Shown: positions 45,645 to 57,729 of the stretch, in pieces | Layout of the letters: every line of letters begins with the position of its first letter | How positions within the stretch are numbered: position 1 is the stretch's first letter | Source of the DNA: Stomoxys calcitrans | Taxonomy: Eukaryota; Arthropoda; Insecta; Diptera; Muscidae | DNA: 64,000 bases | Assembly: GCF_963082655.1 (NCBI RefSeq) | Contig: NC_081553.1 | Coordinates: 68,724,416-68,788,415 of the forward strand | Direction: 5' to 3' | Position numbers and translations under genes: made by a program | The notes under the pieces: generated by a model | Told to the model about the DNA's origin: nothing | The model's database searches: none | Seen by the model: only the letters and a program-made list of their open reading frames with translations

Positions 45645-46938
45645 TAGAATATTCACTGAATTTATGAATATTCACTGAATTTATGAAAAATCATTGAATT
45701 TATGAAAATTCAATTTATTTATGAAAATTCATTGAATTTTTGAAAATTCATTGAATTTATGAAAATTCATAGAATTTATGAATATTCATTGAATTTATGA
45801 AAATTCATTGTATGAAAATTCATAGAATTTATGAAAATTCATTGAATTTATGACAACTCATTGAATTTATGAAAATTCATTGAATATATGAAAATTCGTG
45901 GAATCTATTATCGAAGATTATCGAAATGATACTGCAGATATTATCGAAATGATACTGCAGCTAAGAATGCGGCATTACGAGCAACCCTACAATCAGTAGC
46001 AAAATGCCACCCGAAGTAAGGGTTTCGAGTGAAAAGGATAGAGGAGGAACTTCTGTTTCGTAAGAAGAAAATTCATAGAATTTAGGAAAATTCATCCAAT
46101 TTATGAAAATTCACCCATTTTGTGAAAACTCACGGAATATATGAAAATTCATTGAATTTATGAAAAAGCATTGAATTTATGAAAAATCATTGAATTTATG
46201 AAAATTCATGAAAATGCATTGAATTTATGAAAATTCATTGAATTCATGAAAATGCATTGAATTTATGAAAATTCATTGAATTTAGGAACATTCATTGAAT
46301 TCATGAAAATTCATTGAATTTATAAAAATTTATTGAATTTATGAAAATTCATTGAATTTATGAAAATTCATTGAATTTATGAAAATTCATTGAATTTATG
46401 AAAACTCATTGAATTTATGAAAATTCATTGAATTTATGAAAATTCATTGAATTTATGAAAATTCATTGAATTTATGAAAATTCATTGAATTTATGAAAAT
46501 TCATTGAATTTATGAAAATTCATTGAATTTATGAAAATTCATTGAATTTATGAAACTTCATTGGACTTATGAAAATTCAATGAAACTACGAAAATTCATT
46601 GAATTTATTTAATTCATTGGATTTATGAAAATTTATTGGTTTTATGAAAATTCCTTGAATTTATGAAAATTCATTGAATTTATGAAAATTTATGAAAATT
46701 TATTGAATTTATGAAAATTCATTGAATTTATGAAAATTCATTAAATTTATGAAAATTTATAGAATTTATGAAAATTCATTGAATTTATGAAAATTCATTG
46801 AATTTATGAAAATTCATTGAATTTATGAAAATTCATTGAATATATGAAAATTCATTGAATTTATGAAAATTCATTGAATTTAGGAAAATTCATTGAATTT
46901 TTGAAAATTCATTGAATTTATGAAAATTCATTTAATTT
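45645..46938. repeat. Minisatellite of 19-bp unit ATTCATTGAATTTATGAAA
   Basis: About 60 head-to-tail copies of a 19-bp unit are present, nearly perfect between about 46340 and 46550 and more variable at both ends, the pattern of an array homogenised in its middle. Each unit contains AAATTCA-T-TGAATTT, a palindrome with 7-bp arms around one base. The array is interrupted at about 45905-46075 by non-satellite DNA that includes a LINE fragment. Confidence 0.95.
45951..46071 (+). mobile_element. RTE-like LINE linker fragment captured in the minisatellite
   Basis: The plus strand reads DTAAKNAALRATLQSVAK, a stop, then RVKRIEEELLFRKKK. This parallels the basic linker of LINE copies A and B (EAKNVAYRATLQSVPTRQLK and REKRKGEKRLYRRKKKE). 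A 21-bp word ATTATCGAAATGATACTGCAG occurs twice just before it (45918-45938 and 45940-45960). Confidence 0.7.
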
Positions 46939-47197
46939 TTCAAGTTTTTGCCTGTCAGTTCGAAGATCATTAATTTTTTAAATTTTTGTTTGTTTCTCTT
47001 TCGAGACGAGCTCAATGATCGGAAATGCAAATGGAAAAGCAAAGCCAATTATAGCAACACACACCAACCACTATGGGACGCGTTTCGTCTTTGATTAGAA
47101 GACTTTTCAACCATATTAGGTGTGATGGCTTCAAGGGCCGTGCGTTGGTATGTTGTATTTGAATCGTATTAATAGCGAAAACGCATCTATGATACAA

Positions 47198-47574
47198 TTA
47201 CCACTTTAACCAAACTCGACAACCCTGACTATTAGCTGTACTTTTCCCAATGCATTTATTTTTGTGTAATGACAGACATTCTTTCTCGATTTGACTTCTT
47301 GAGTCCTTACAAGCCGCAATTTTTGTCCGATTTGGCTGAATTTGAGGATGTGGTATTCTGTTATGACTTCAACAACTGTGTCAAGTACAGTCCAAATCGG
47401 TCTATAACCTGATATAGCTCCCATATAAACCGGCCTCTCGATTATCCTTTTTCGGTTCCTGGATGCTTTTATTTTTGCTGGTTTGACAAAAGTTTGGTAT
47501 TTAGAATAAAATTATGTCCTACAACTAAATTTAGGGTTCCCAAGATTCGACCCGGCCGAACTTAGCACGCTTTT
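47198..47574 (+). mobile_element. DINE-like element, short
   Basis: Two array units (TTGACTTCTTGAGTCCTTAC, CCGATTTGGCTGAATTTG, GGTCTATAACCTGATATAG) are followed by the leader in complement (TTTGGTATTTAGAATAAAAT). The palindromic end is ATTCGACCCGGCCGAACTTA with GCACGCTTTTACC. Confidence 0.65.
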
Positions 47575-48812
47575 ACCATTTAGCGAAGAAAAGTGGATAT
47601 AATGACTTTGACATGAAATTGCACATGACATATTAAGTCCATCTTGCCAAGTCCGTCTGTCCATCCGTCCCTCCGTCCGTCTGGCTGTCTGTCTGTCCGT
47701 CCGTCCGTCTGTTTGTCTGTCTGTTCGTCCGTCCGTCTGTCTGTCCGTTTGTTCGTCCGTCCGTCTGTCTGTCTGTCCGTCCGTCCGTCTGACCGTCCGT
47801 CCGTCTGTCTGTCGTCTGTCCGTCCGTCCGTCTGTCTGTTCGTCCGTCTGTCTGTCCGTCCGTCTGTCGAAAGCGCGCTTACTTTCGAAGGATTTTAGCT
47901 AGGCGCCCATGTTTTGATATAGCTGCCATATAAACCGATCTTTGGTATTGACTTCTTGAGCCATTGAAGGGCGCAATTCTTGTCCGATATGGCTGAAATT
48001 TTGCATGAGGTGTTTTGTTGCGACTCCCAACTACTGTGTTTAGTATTGCTAAAATCGGTACATAACCTGATATAGTTGTCATATAAACCGATCTGGGATT
48101 TTGACTTCTTGAGCCTCTAAAGGACGCAAGTCTTATCCGATTTGGCTGAAATTTTACATGATATGTTTTGATATGGCTTCCAACAACTGTGCACACTATG
48201 GTCCAAATCGGTTTATAGCCTGATTTAGCTCGCATATAAACCAATCTCGGATCTTGACTTCTTGAGCCGCGAGAGGGTGCAATTATTATCCGATTTGGCA
48301 TGAAGTGTTTTGTTTCAACTTGCAACAACTGTGTTGAGTATGGTCCAAACCGTTTTGTTACCTTATATAGCTCCTATATAAACCGATCACTGACCTAGAC
48401 TACTTTAGCCGCTAGAGGGCGCAATTATTGCCCGATTTTGATGAAATTTTGCATTAAGTGTTTTGTTTGGACTTTCAACAACTGTGCCAAGTATGGTTTT
48501 TATCGGTTTATTAACAGATATGGCTCCCGTGTAAACCGATCTCCCGATTATACTTCTTGAGCCTATAGAGGGCGCATTTCTTATTCGATATTGCTGATAT
48601 TTTTCGCAATGACTTTCACTTTGGTCTTCAACAGCGAAACTAAGTATGGCCGCATTCGGTTTATAAATTGGCGTAGGTCCAATAGCATAGCAATTCTTAT
48701 CCATTATCCTTTGTTTGCCAATAAAGAGATATTGTGCGAAGAACTTGACAAATGCGATCCATGGTGGAGGGTGCATAAGATTCGTCCCAACCGAACAAAG
48801 TTCGCTTTTATT
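47575..48812 (+). mobile_element. DINE-like element with expanded (GTCY)n
   Basis: The (GTCY)n tract at 47657-47867 is followed by GAAAGCGCGCTTACTTTCGA, five to six ~150-bp units (AGCTGCCATATAAACCGATC, TTGACTTCTTGAGCC, GAAATTTTGCATGAGGTG) and the terminus GATTCGTCCCAACCGAAC, AAAGTTCGCTTTTATTTG, a decayed palindrome. A 149-codon minus ORF is array read-through. Confidence 0.75.
47657..47867 (+). repeat. (GTCY)n microsatellite, about 210 bp
   Basis: Mixed GTCC and GTCT tetranucleotides run almost uninterrupted. Other DINE-like copies in the window have only 20-60 bp of the same tract, so this one has expanded. It is translatable in several frames but is not a gene. Confidence 0.95.
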
Positions 48813-50887
48813 TGTTTTTCCATAGTATAAAAAAGACATTAACATAGACATAAAAACATAGGCATAAAAAAGGTTTCCAAAAACCTCACTCCTAATACTT
48901 TTGAGAAAATTTTTTTTTTTTTTTTTTTTTTATAAAAAAACATAACCTTATATGACGGTAATATATATATTTTTTTTTTGATAAGTTTCATGCGTCTACT
49001 TTACGCCAATCCAAATTCCATTAGGATCACTCTTTCCCAACTCGGCTACATTTTATTTAAGACAGTTCTATTCTTGAGTATTTTTCTACCCATTCGTCGT
49101 TAATGGGTTAATTTGCTCTCGCAATTTTCTTGCTGAGTTCTGTATGGTCTTAGGATCCCATGATACGGTTATATCTAAGACAGCTTCATAACATATTTTT
49201 CCAAATACCGATAACATGCCTAAAAATGATTAAGCTGCTGCAGCCGACGGGTTGCCATTGTATAGTCCCATTAGATTATAACCATAACATTGGCGGGGTC
49301 AGTTGCGAATGAATGATAAGGGTTGTGTCAGCACAATGTGTAAACCAAAAATTTAACGAAAATCACTTCTGATGAGTAACAAGGGCTAAAATAATGTTGA
49401 GCAATTTTTAAAAAATATCCTTTTCCTCTGCAATGGTGCTGATAAATTCGATTTTTTTGAGGATTGTGCTCGCGCATGTTGGATATAACCAAAGTGTAGT
49501 CTTTCAATATGACCATTTGAACCACTTTACAGACCTTTTCTTTCAAATTCCAATGATTTTGTACAGTCATCGTCATCTGCTGCACTAGTTATGCCAATAT
49601 GGCTGCTTAGTTTTAACTTTTAGATGATTAATTTTGTGTCAACAATCGGAACTAAGCTTAAGGCGCAAAACAGCATTATGGAAATCATTTCCATAGCTAT
49701 TAATCTTTGTAACAGTGTGGGTAGAGATGAATTTGCATAGATCCATCGATTGGTAGATGTTGCTACTGTTTTTGTTGTTGTTCCAAGACCAATAACAACA
49801 AAAACAAAATTATTTAAATTGTTGATATTTTTTTTGCGCCAAGTCGAAAAGTGAAATCTTCTCCGGTTCCGATGACAAAAACGATTCATAAAATCCAAGC
49901 GATTAGTTATAAGTTGAGGGTGCCAAGGGTGAAGGAGGCAGGCGACTGACATAGGGGAGGAAGTAAGATTTCGAATAATTTGCAAAAGAAAGAAATTCAC
50001 AGACAATATGACGTTCATCATAGCGGCGATCGCAAATACTATTCGTTATGGGGGTACATAGGCAGCCACAGTCCATGGTCTAAGTCATTCATTCATTCAT
50101 ACATTGTATGCAGATATAGTTGGGAACCCCCGCGCCCCAACCCATGCTCAGCCCCCCAACCCATTTTTGGCAAATGGTGCGGCTCAAGACTCCCATGTGA
50201 ATGTGAAACGCGTGCAAAATACTTGCAAATTTTGTTCAACCATAGACTTCCTCTTACTTTTGGTTTCCCTTCCTTCTTTGCTATGGGAGCAAAGTGGGTC
50301 CAACAACCATGGAAATAAGCAGCTTAAACTGGCAGCTCATAGCTCATACCAACGGATATTCATCCATACTTGGCAGCTTGACATGACACTCAAAATAGTA
50401 AATATTGAATGCCAACGACTACGGGGCTACGATAACGACGATAAGAAAATTTGAAAATAATCGTAAAATAACGATTTATTTATTTTCAAATTTGAAATTG
50501 AAAGAAAACTGACAACGAGAGAGAGAGAGAGAGAGAGAAAAACAAACAAATTGCGGTGAAAAAATAAACATCAGCTACCAAAACGGCAACTGAATGAAAT
50601 CGTCGTCGTGCCGCCTTTCATTCAATAAAACCAACGTCAGAGCTGAACTGAACTGAGCTTAGCACAGCAAAGCTAGCCGCGCAGCATTTGTTGTGGAGGT
50701 CAATGACATGAACTACTTTTGCCGTAAAAAGTGCCATAAAGAAAAAAAACCAACAAGCCATCGTAAAAAGATACACAAATGAAACTAACATGAAGCGCAT
50801 AACAAAATTAAGATGTGTGTGAGTGTGCATATCGGAATACACTGGAAAAAAAATTGCGTCCTAAAAGTATTTCTCGAAAAAAAACCA
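48813..50887. other. Low-repeat host-like DNA, no gene recognised
   Basis: No transposon family is visible. It includes poly-T near 48908-48932, TCATTCATTCATTCATAC near 50087, and a GA microsatellite at 50517-50537. Minus ORFs of 133 codons (50021-49620) and 85 codons (49585-49328) have no recognisable domain. A CTGAACTGAACTGAGC run lies near 50644. Confidence 0.45.
50517..50537 (+). repeat. (GA)n microsatellite
   Basis: An uninterrupted GA dinucleotide run of about 20 bp, followed by A-rich sequence. Confidence 0.95.
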
Positions 50888-53060
50888 AGTAGGAAGGCAT
50901 TAAGTTCGGCCGGGCCGAACTATGGATAACCACCTTGGGTATATATGTAAATCCCCTTTCGTCACATTCCGGTGAAAATCGGAATCCTTATGCACCCAAA
51001 TTCGGCACGAACATTGAGTGGTCTAATAAATATAAGTCACTGTTCAATTTTGTAGAACAAAATATTGGTCTTTTTGGCAGATATATCCAAATAGAAACCG
51101 ATCTTACGCATGTCGAAAAGCCTAACATAAGTCAATGCGTCAAGCCTAACATAAGTCAATGCGTCAAATTTCCACGAAATCGGATAATAAATGGAATCGG
51201 ATACATTTATAGGGCCAAGACTTTAAATCGAGAGATCGTTCTGTATGGCACATATAACCAAAGCTGCTCCGATCTGGACGAAATTAAACATGGATATAAT
51301 AATCATCCTATTTTATTAGAACTCCACTACTATATCCGTAGTTATATCTTAATTAGAGCTGGTCTCGATCATATTTAGTTCAGGTCCCGAGAACTCATAT
51401 ACAAGTAAAATTTTCATACAATAAATCAGCTTTCAGGATTTTGACCCTAAATTGGAAGATCTTAGTCTGATCTGACTCATACATGGGTCGCATGTCGGGA
51501 GATTTAAAACAACTCTCTATTTAAAATTTCAACGAAAACGGGTAATAAATAAAGATTTTATGATGATGCTTAATCTGCATATCGGTCTATATGACAGCTA
51601 TATCTACAATAAATATAGTCAGATCTTTACCATATATGGGTCAGATGGCGGGTGGCTTAAAAAAACTCACTGATTAAAATTTCAGCGAAATCGGATTAAA
51701 ACTAAAGTTTTAATGGCCTTCAGACCCTTTATCGGGAGATCGGTCTATATGGCAGCTATATGCAAATCTAAACCGATCTAGGCCAAATTGCAGAAATATG
51801 TCAAGGGGCTTAACTTACTCACTGTCCCAAATTTCGGCAACATCGGACAATAAATGAGTCTTTTACGGCCCCAAGACCTTAAATGGAGAGATCGGTCTAT
51901 ATGGCAGCTATATCCAAATCTGGACCGATCTGAGCCAAATTCACTGTCCCAAATTTCGGTGACATCGGACAATAAATGCGCCTATTATGGGTCCAAATCC
52001 TTAAATCGAGAGATCGGTCTATATGGCAGCTATAAGCAAATCTTAACCGATCTAGGCCAAATTGCAGAAATATGTCGAGGGGCTTAACTTAACTCATTGT
52101 CCCAAATTTCGGCGACATCGGACAATGAATGCGACTTTTATAGGCCCAAAACCTTAAATAAACATATTAACAACAAATAACAAACAAATAAACAATAAAT
52201 GCCCCAAGACCTTAAATGGAGAGATCGGTCCACATGGCAGCTATATCCAAATCTGGACCGATCTGAGCAAAATTGAAGAAGAATGTCGAAGGGCCCTACA
52301 CAACTCACTGTCACAAATGTCGGTAACATCGGAAAATAAATGCTCCTTTTATGGGCCCAAATCCTAAAATCGAGAGATCGGTCTATATAGCAAATATATA
52401 TATATATGCAAATCTAAACCGATCTAGGCCAAATTGCAGAAATATGTCGAGGGGCTTAACTTAACCCACTGTCTCAAATTTTGGCAAAATCGGACAAAAA
52501 ATCCGCCTTTCAAGAGCGCAAGACCTTAAATCGAGAGATCAGTCTATATGGCAGCTATATGCAAATCTAAACCGATCTAGGCCAAATTGCAGAAATATAT
52601 CAAGGGGCTTAACTTAACTCACTGTCTCAAATTTTGGCAAAATCGGACAATAAATCCGCCTTTTATGGGCCCAAATCCTAAAATCGAGAGATCGGTCTAT
52701 ATAGCAGCTATATGCAAATCTAAACCGATCTAGGCCAAATTGCAGAAATATGTCAAGGGGCTTAACTCACTGTCTCAAATTTTGGCAAAATTGGACAATA
52801 AATCCGCCTTTTATGGGCGCAAGACTTTAAATCGAGAGATCGGTCTATATGGCAGTTATATCCAAATCTGGACCGATCGGGACCAAATTGAAGAAAGGTG
52901 TCGAGTGGCCTAACACAACTCACTGTCCCAAATTTCGGCGACATCGGACAATGAATTCGACTTTTATAGGCCCAAAGCCTTAAATCGAGATTAAATTTCA
53001 GCAAAATCGGATAGTAAATGTGGCTTTTATGGACCTAAGACCCTAAATCGGCCTAACGCT
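50888..53060 (-). mobile_element. DINE-like element with intact palindrome and long array
   Basis: The left end AAGTAGGAAGGCATTAAGTT contains the only perfect palindrome of the family in the window: AGTTCGGCC (50903-50911), centre G, GGCCGAACT (50913-50921). Units of about 150 bp follow, with AGAGATCGGTCTATATGGCA, GCTATATCCAAATCTGGACC, GATCTGAGCCAAATT and CGGACAATAAATGCG, at least nine times. A 24-bp direct duplication (51118-51141, 51142-51165) lies in the first unit. The array passes into the GGTACC array near 53060 without a (GTCY)n tract. Confidence 0.75.
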
Positions 53061-55690
53061 CTATACTACATGCCACATTTAAGATCTCTAGTTTTATCTG
53101 TAAAAAAAAATACCAAAATGTACGAGTTGTGAATAGATTATTTAGTCAACCATCATGTTTTTCCTATTCGTACCTGCATGTCAAATTTCAGACCTCTAAC
53201 TCCATCTGTAAAGAAAGTACCAAATGGTACCAATTTTGGTACCAGAATGTATGCATTTTTATAAAATTGTTTAATCATCTATCATATATTTCTTAGTTGT
53301 ACCTATATGCCAAATTTCTGAACTCTAGCTCCATTCAATGAAGAAAGTACCAATTTTGGTACCCATCATATATATCCTACATGCCCAATTTCCGACCTCT
53401 AACTCCATCTGGTAAGAAAGAACCAAATGGTTTCAAAATGTATGAATTTTCAATAGAACATTTAATCACCCATCATATATTTCTTGTTTGTACCTACATG
53501 CCAAATTTCAGATCTCTAACTCTATCTAAACAGAAAGTACAAAATAGTACCGATTCTGGTACCGAATTGTACGAATTTTGAATAGAACATTTAATCATAC
53601 ATCATTTATTTCTAAGTTTTACCTATACGCCAAATTTTGGAACTTTAGCTCCAGCTATTAAAAACGTACCAAATAGTACCAATTTTCCTACAACAATGTT
53701 CGAATTTTGGAAAAATCATTTAGAAGCCCATCATATATTTTCAAGTTTTACCTACATGCCAAATTTAAGACGCCCAGCTTCATCTGCAAAGAAATTACCA
53801 AATAGTACCAATTTTGGTACCAAAATGTTCGAATTGTGAAAAAAACCATTAAGTCACCCATCATATATTTATAAGTTTTACCACATGCCGAATTGAGACC
53901 TCTAGCTTCAGTTGCACAGAAAGTAATGGTACCAATATTGGTACAACAAATGTACGAATTGTAAAAAGATCATAGTTGTACCTGCATGCCAAATTTCAGA
54001 CCTTTAGCTCTGTCTATCAAGTAAGTCATAAATGGTACCAATTTTGGTACTAAAATTTTGAATAGATCATTTAGACACCAATCATATATTTCTTAGTTGT
54101 ACCTTCAAGCCAAATTTCAGACCTATAGCTCCATCTGTAAAGAAAGTACTAAATGGTACCAATTGTGGTACCAAAATTTACGAATTTTGAACGGACTATT
54201 AAATCATCCATAATTTATGTCTTAGTTGTGCCTGCATGTCAAATTTCGGACCTCTAGTTTAATTTGAACAGAAAATACAAAATGGTACCAATTTTGGAAC
54301 CAAAATGTTCGAATTATGAAAAAACTATTTAGTCGCCCATCATATGTTTCTAAAATTTACCTACATGGCAAATTGAGACCTCTAGCTCCATCTGCAAAGA
54401 AAGTACTAAATGGTACCAATATTGCTACAAAAAATGTACGCATTGTAAAAATATCATAGTCACTCGTCATATGCCAAACTTCAGACCTCAAGCTCCGTCT
54501 GTCAAGAAAGCACTAAATGGTACCAATTTTGGTACTAAAATTTTGAATAGGGCATCTAGCCATCACCCCTATATGCCAAATTTCAGTCCCTTATCTCCAT
54601 CTGGTGGTACTAAGTGGTACCAATTGTGGTACCAACATTAACGAATTTTGAATAGACCATTTAGTCATCCATCATTTATGTCTTAGTTGTGCATGCATGC
54701 CAATTTTTGGACCTCTAGTTTAATCTGAACAGAAAGTACGAAATGGTACCAATTTTGGTACCAAAATGTTCGAATTATGAAAAAACCATTTAGTCACCCA
54801 TCATATATTTCTAAAATTTACCTACATGCCAATTTTCAGACCTCTGCACCATCTGCACAGAAGGTACCAAATGGCACCAATAAGTGTACCTAAATGTACG
54901 AATTGTAAAACGATCATAGTCACTCATCATATTTTTCCTAGTTGTATCTGAATGCCAAATTTCAGACATCTAACTCCATCTGTAAAGAAAGTACCAAACG
55001 GTACGAATTTTGGTACCAAAATGTACAAATTTTTAATAGATCATGTAGTCATCCATCATTTCCTTCTTCGTTGTGCCTGCATGCCATATTTCAGAACTCT
55101 AGCTCCATCTGTTAAAAAGGACCAAATGGTACCAATTACGGTACTTAACGTAAGTTCTCTCCCGTTACCAGTACTATTTTTCTCAATTTTTCTTTTCACC
55201 CTCACCCTTTTGCACCAGATGTCTTAAGTCAAAATTCTACCTCTATCCATCCGCCCTGCACAAAGTTTAACCATATCGTACCTTTTTGGTACTTTTTTTT
55301 AGTACCTAAATGTAAAAATTTCAAAAAACTTTTATGGTCACCTAATTAGTGTTGCCAAAGCGCACCCTAGTTCCAATATTCAGAGCTTTAGTTCAGTTTA
55401 CAAAAAAATAACCAAATAGTACCAATTGCGGTACTAAACGTACTATTTCTACGATTTTCCAAAATTTTTTACCAAACCTTATTTTTTCGAGACGCTCTTT
55501 AATTTGAGCCCAATAACAAAATTCTAGCCCTTTCCGTTCGCTCTGGGCAAATTTGTACCATTTTATACTGTTTAGTACCTAAACGTACGAATATCACCAA
55601 AACCAGTCTTATCCCGTGCCTACGATCCAAGCCCAACATTAGTGCAAAATTTTATAAATCTAGCTTTAGACGCCCGATGATCAGTCAGCC
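53061..55690 (+). repeat. ~130-bp tandem array with paired GGTACC sites
   Basis: About 19 diverged units share CATCATATATTTCTTAGTTG, TACCTACATGCCAAATTTC, AGACCTCTAGCTCCATCTG, AAAGAAAGTACCAAATGG and TACGAATTTTGAATAGA. Well-preserved units start near 53468, 53598, 53728 and 53857 (period about 130 bp). Many have TGGTACCAATTTTGGTACCA, a perfect inverted repeat with 9-bp arms and a 2-base centre. The right end has GATCAGTCAGCCAGTCAC and ATATACAGATGATC. Class unknown; no coding signal. Confidence 0.8.
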
Positions 55691-57292
55691 AGTCACACAA
55701 CTTTTTTTATATACAGATGATCCCATTTGGATCCTAAACCGATGTCGTATCCAACTCTGCCTTTTGCGTAGTTTTTTCTCAGTGCTTAGCTTTCTGTAGA
55801 TGACATGTTGTTGTATGTGTAAAGAAATTTGGTTTTATTTGGAAGAGAGAGCTCACGCTTTCCTATGCTTGTCGTTTGATTATTTGTTTGTTCACACACA
55901 AGTCAAAGCCAAGTTAACAAGTTAGCCACCAAGCCGCACAGAGCCGGGCTAACAGAGAGTTGGAACTAAATGAGCTGAGTTGGCGGCCGAGACAAAGATA
56001 ACTTGTTGTAGTGGAATGGAACACCACCACCAGCAGCAGCAGACGCAGCAGCACTCTAGGCAAGCAATCAACCTACCAACCAGCCAGCAATCATATGGAA
56101 GTCAACAACAGTGTAATCAGCAGCAGCAGCACTTCCACCAACAGCAACAACAACAACACATATAAAATTCACTTTCTATTCCATTGAAAAATAAAAGTGA
56201 AACAACAAAAAAAAAAAACAAACGAAACGAAAACAACGCTACCATGCACGGATGTGGCCAAGCTGAGAAACAGGTCATAGCCGACCAAATAATTCACCTT
56301 ATAGCAAAGATTGCCTAAGATATAAAAGGTACAGTCTATGGAAGTTTTTGTGATATCAACCTGCAAATGGTTTCTAATACAAGCACTTTGGGTTGAATTC
56401 ATTTTCACAAAAAGATTTCCCTTTTTCATATTCAAGGGGAGGTAAGTTGGGCGGTGACGACTATACTAACTTGCCGATAATACACCAGTACTTACTGCGA
56501 CCTTTTAAGTGATAATCCCTATGTTCATACTTGAGCCAATCTTGATGAAATTGCATCAAATTTCCTGCGGACCGATCGGTTGACAATTGACACAGTATTT
56601 CAATCCTTTTTGAAATCGGACGAAGGCTAAGGGAGATCATATGTTGGGCCCCATATTGTCATGGTAAGGCTACATGTCCGTTGGTGCGTTTTGGAGTAAA
56701 TCTCTCTGAAAGTTGAATCCATATTTCAAATTAAGGTTCGTACTGTACTTTTAAAACCCTCATTGTCGCGATAGGTGGTGTAAGCACCCCCCAAACACGT
56801 GACGTCATATTTTTATGTCAGATTCATTCTGCCTTCGATTCGAGACCCCACATTACCAGATCGGGCTACATACCGCTATGGGTTGTTCAGTGGCAGGGCA
56901 ATCCCTCACACAACCCCCTTCCGATATCTAATACGAGGCATTTTCCCAAAAAAATGCCACTTTAAAAAGTAAAGCTCATATTTTTTGGCAACTATATACG
57001 TTTCAGCACATGTGAAAACTAAAAGAAAGAGTACGAAATTTGGTCCGTGTGGTGCAGGGTTGCCACCCTATGAGGATTCAAGCTTTTTAGCAGAAAAATG
57101 TTCAAACCGCTATAACTTAAAAACAAGTGAATAGATTTAAAAATGCATGAAGAGGTTTTTGTGCAGAATTTCCTAAGCTTTAAAACTATGTATCATAAAA
57201 TTTTTAAATATATTTTTTAAAAAATATTTTTTTCATAAAAAAAAAAAAATTTTCATAAAAAATTTTTTTTTTCAATATTTTAAACCTTTATG
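55691..57292. other. Low-repeat host-like DNA with CAG/CAA-rich stretch
   Basis: The stretch 55740-56220 has the look of a fly transcribed leader: GAGAGAGAGCTC, AAGTTAACAAGTTAGCC, then CAG and CAA runs and an A run at 56210-56222. This is suggestive only. 56440-57290 is AT-rich with poly-A/T near 57190-57280. No gene is demonstrated. Confidence 0.4.
56016..56165 (+). CDS. Short Gln/His-rich ORF, doubtful
   Basis: Starting at the ATG at 56016, 49 codons give MEHHHQQQQTQQHSRQ and a C-terminal HQQQQQQH run. Such opa-like CAG/CAA runs are common both inside fly regulatory proteins and in untranslated leaders. The ORF is short, ends soon after the repeat, and no splice or initiation context supports it, so it is more likely a leader or chance ORF than a gene. 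Confidence 0.15.
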   Translation: MEHHHQQQQTQQHSRQAINLPTSQQSYGSQQQCNQQQQHFHQQQQQQHI

Positions 57293-57301
57293 TCCCCTTC
57301 A

Positions 57302-57617
57302 AAAAATTCCAAATTTTGCCCATGAACATTCCACTAAGAAACAGAGGCAAATTTCTCACATATCAATGAGTGCAGTCCGATTCAAGTTTAAGCTCAATGA
57401 TAAGGGGCCTCCTTTTTATAGCCGAGTCCGAACGGCGTGCCGCAGTGCGACACCTCTTTGGAGAGAAGTTTTACATGTCATAGTACCTCACAAATGTTGC
57501 CAGCTTAAGGAGGGGAAAACCACATCTGAAAATTTTTTTTCTGATGGTCTCGACAGAATTCGAACCCAGGCGTTCAGCGTCATAGGCGGACATGCTAACC
57601 TCTGCGCTACGGTGGCC
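57302..57617 (-). mobile_element. tRNA-derived SINE with perfect 9-bp target duplication
   Basis: A full 316-bp copy: head with A box TAGCGCAGAGGTTAGCATG and B box GGTTCGAATTC, a body with TATAAAAAGGAGGCCCCTTA, tail GGAATGTTCATGGGCAAAAT. TCCCCTTCA flanks it at 57293-57301 and 57618-57626. This is a good reference copy of the family. Confidence 0.9.
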
Positions 57618-57729
57618 TCCCCTTCAGTTTTTCCAATTATGCCTCAAAATGTTCCTTATTTCGTCACCTTTCTACCCTACAAAGGAAATTTTGGGCCAGT
57701 CATATTTGTAGGCGATACAAGTTAATTAA

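Noticed and set aside
45645..46938. CRISPR-like array
   Set aside because: The repeats are directly adjacent with no unique spacers of regular length; it is a eukaryotic minisatellite.
47644..47898. 84-codon ORF with Ser/Val/Arg repeats
   Set aside because: It is a direct translation of the (GTCY)n microsatellite.
49620..50021. 133-codon minus-strand ORF as a gene
   Set aside because: No domain, no initiation or splice context, and unusual composition from AT-rich sequence; chance length in low-repeat DNA.
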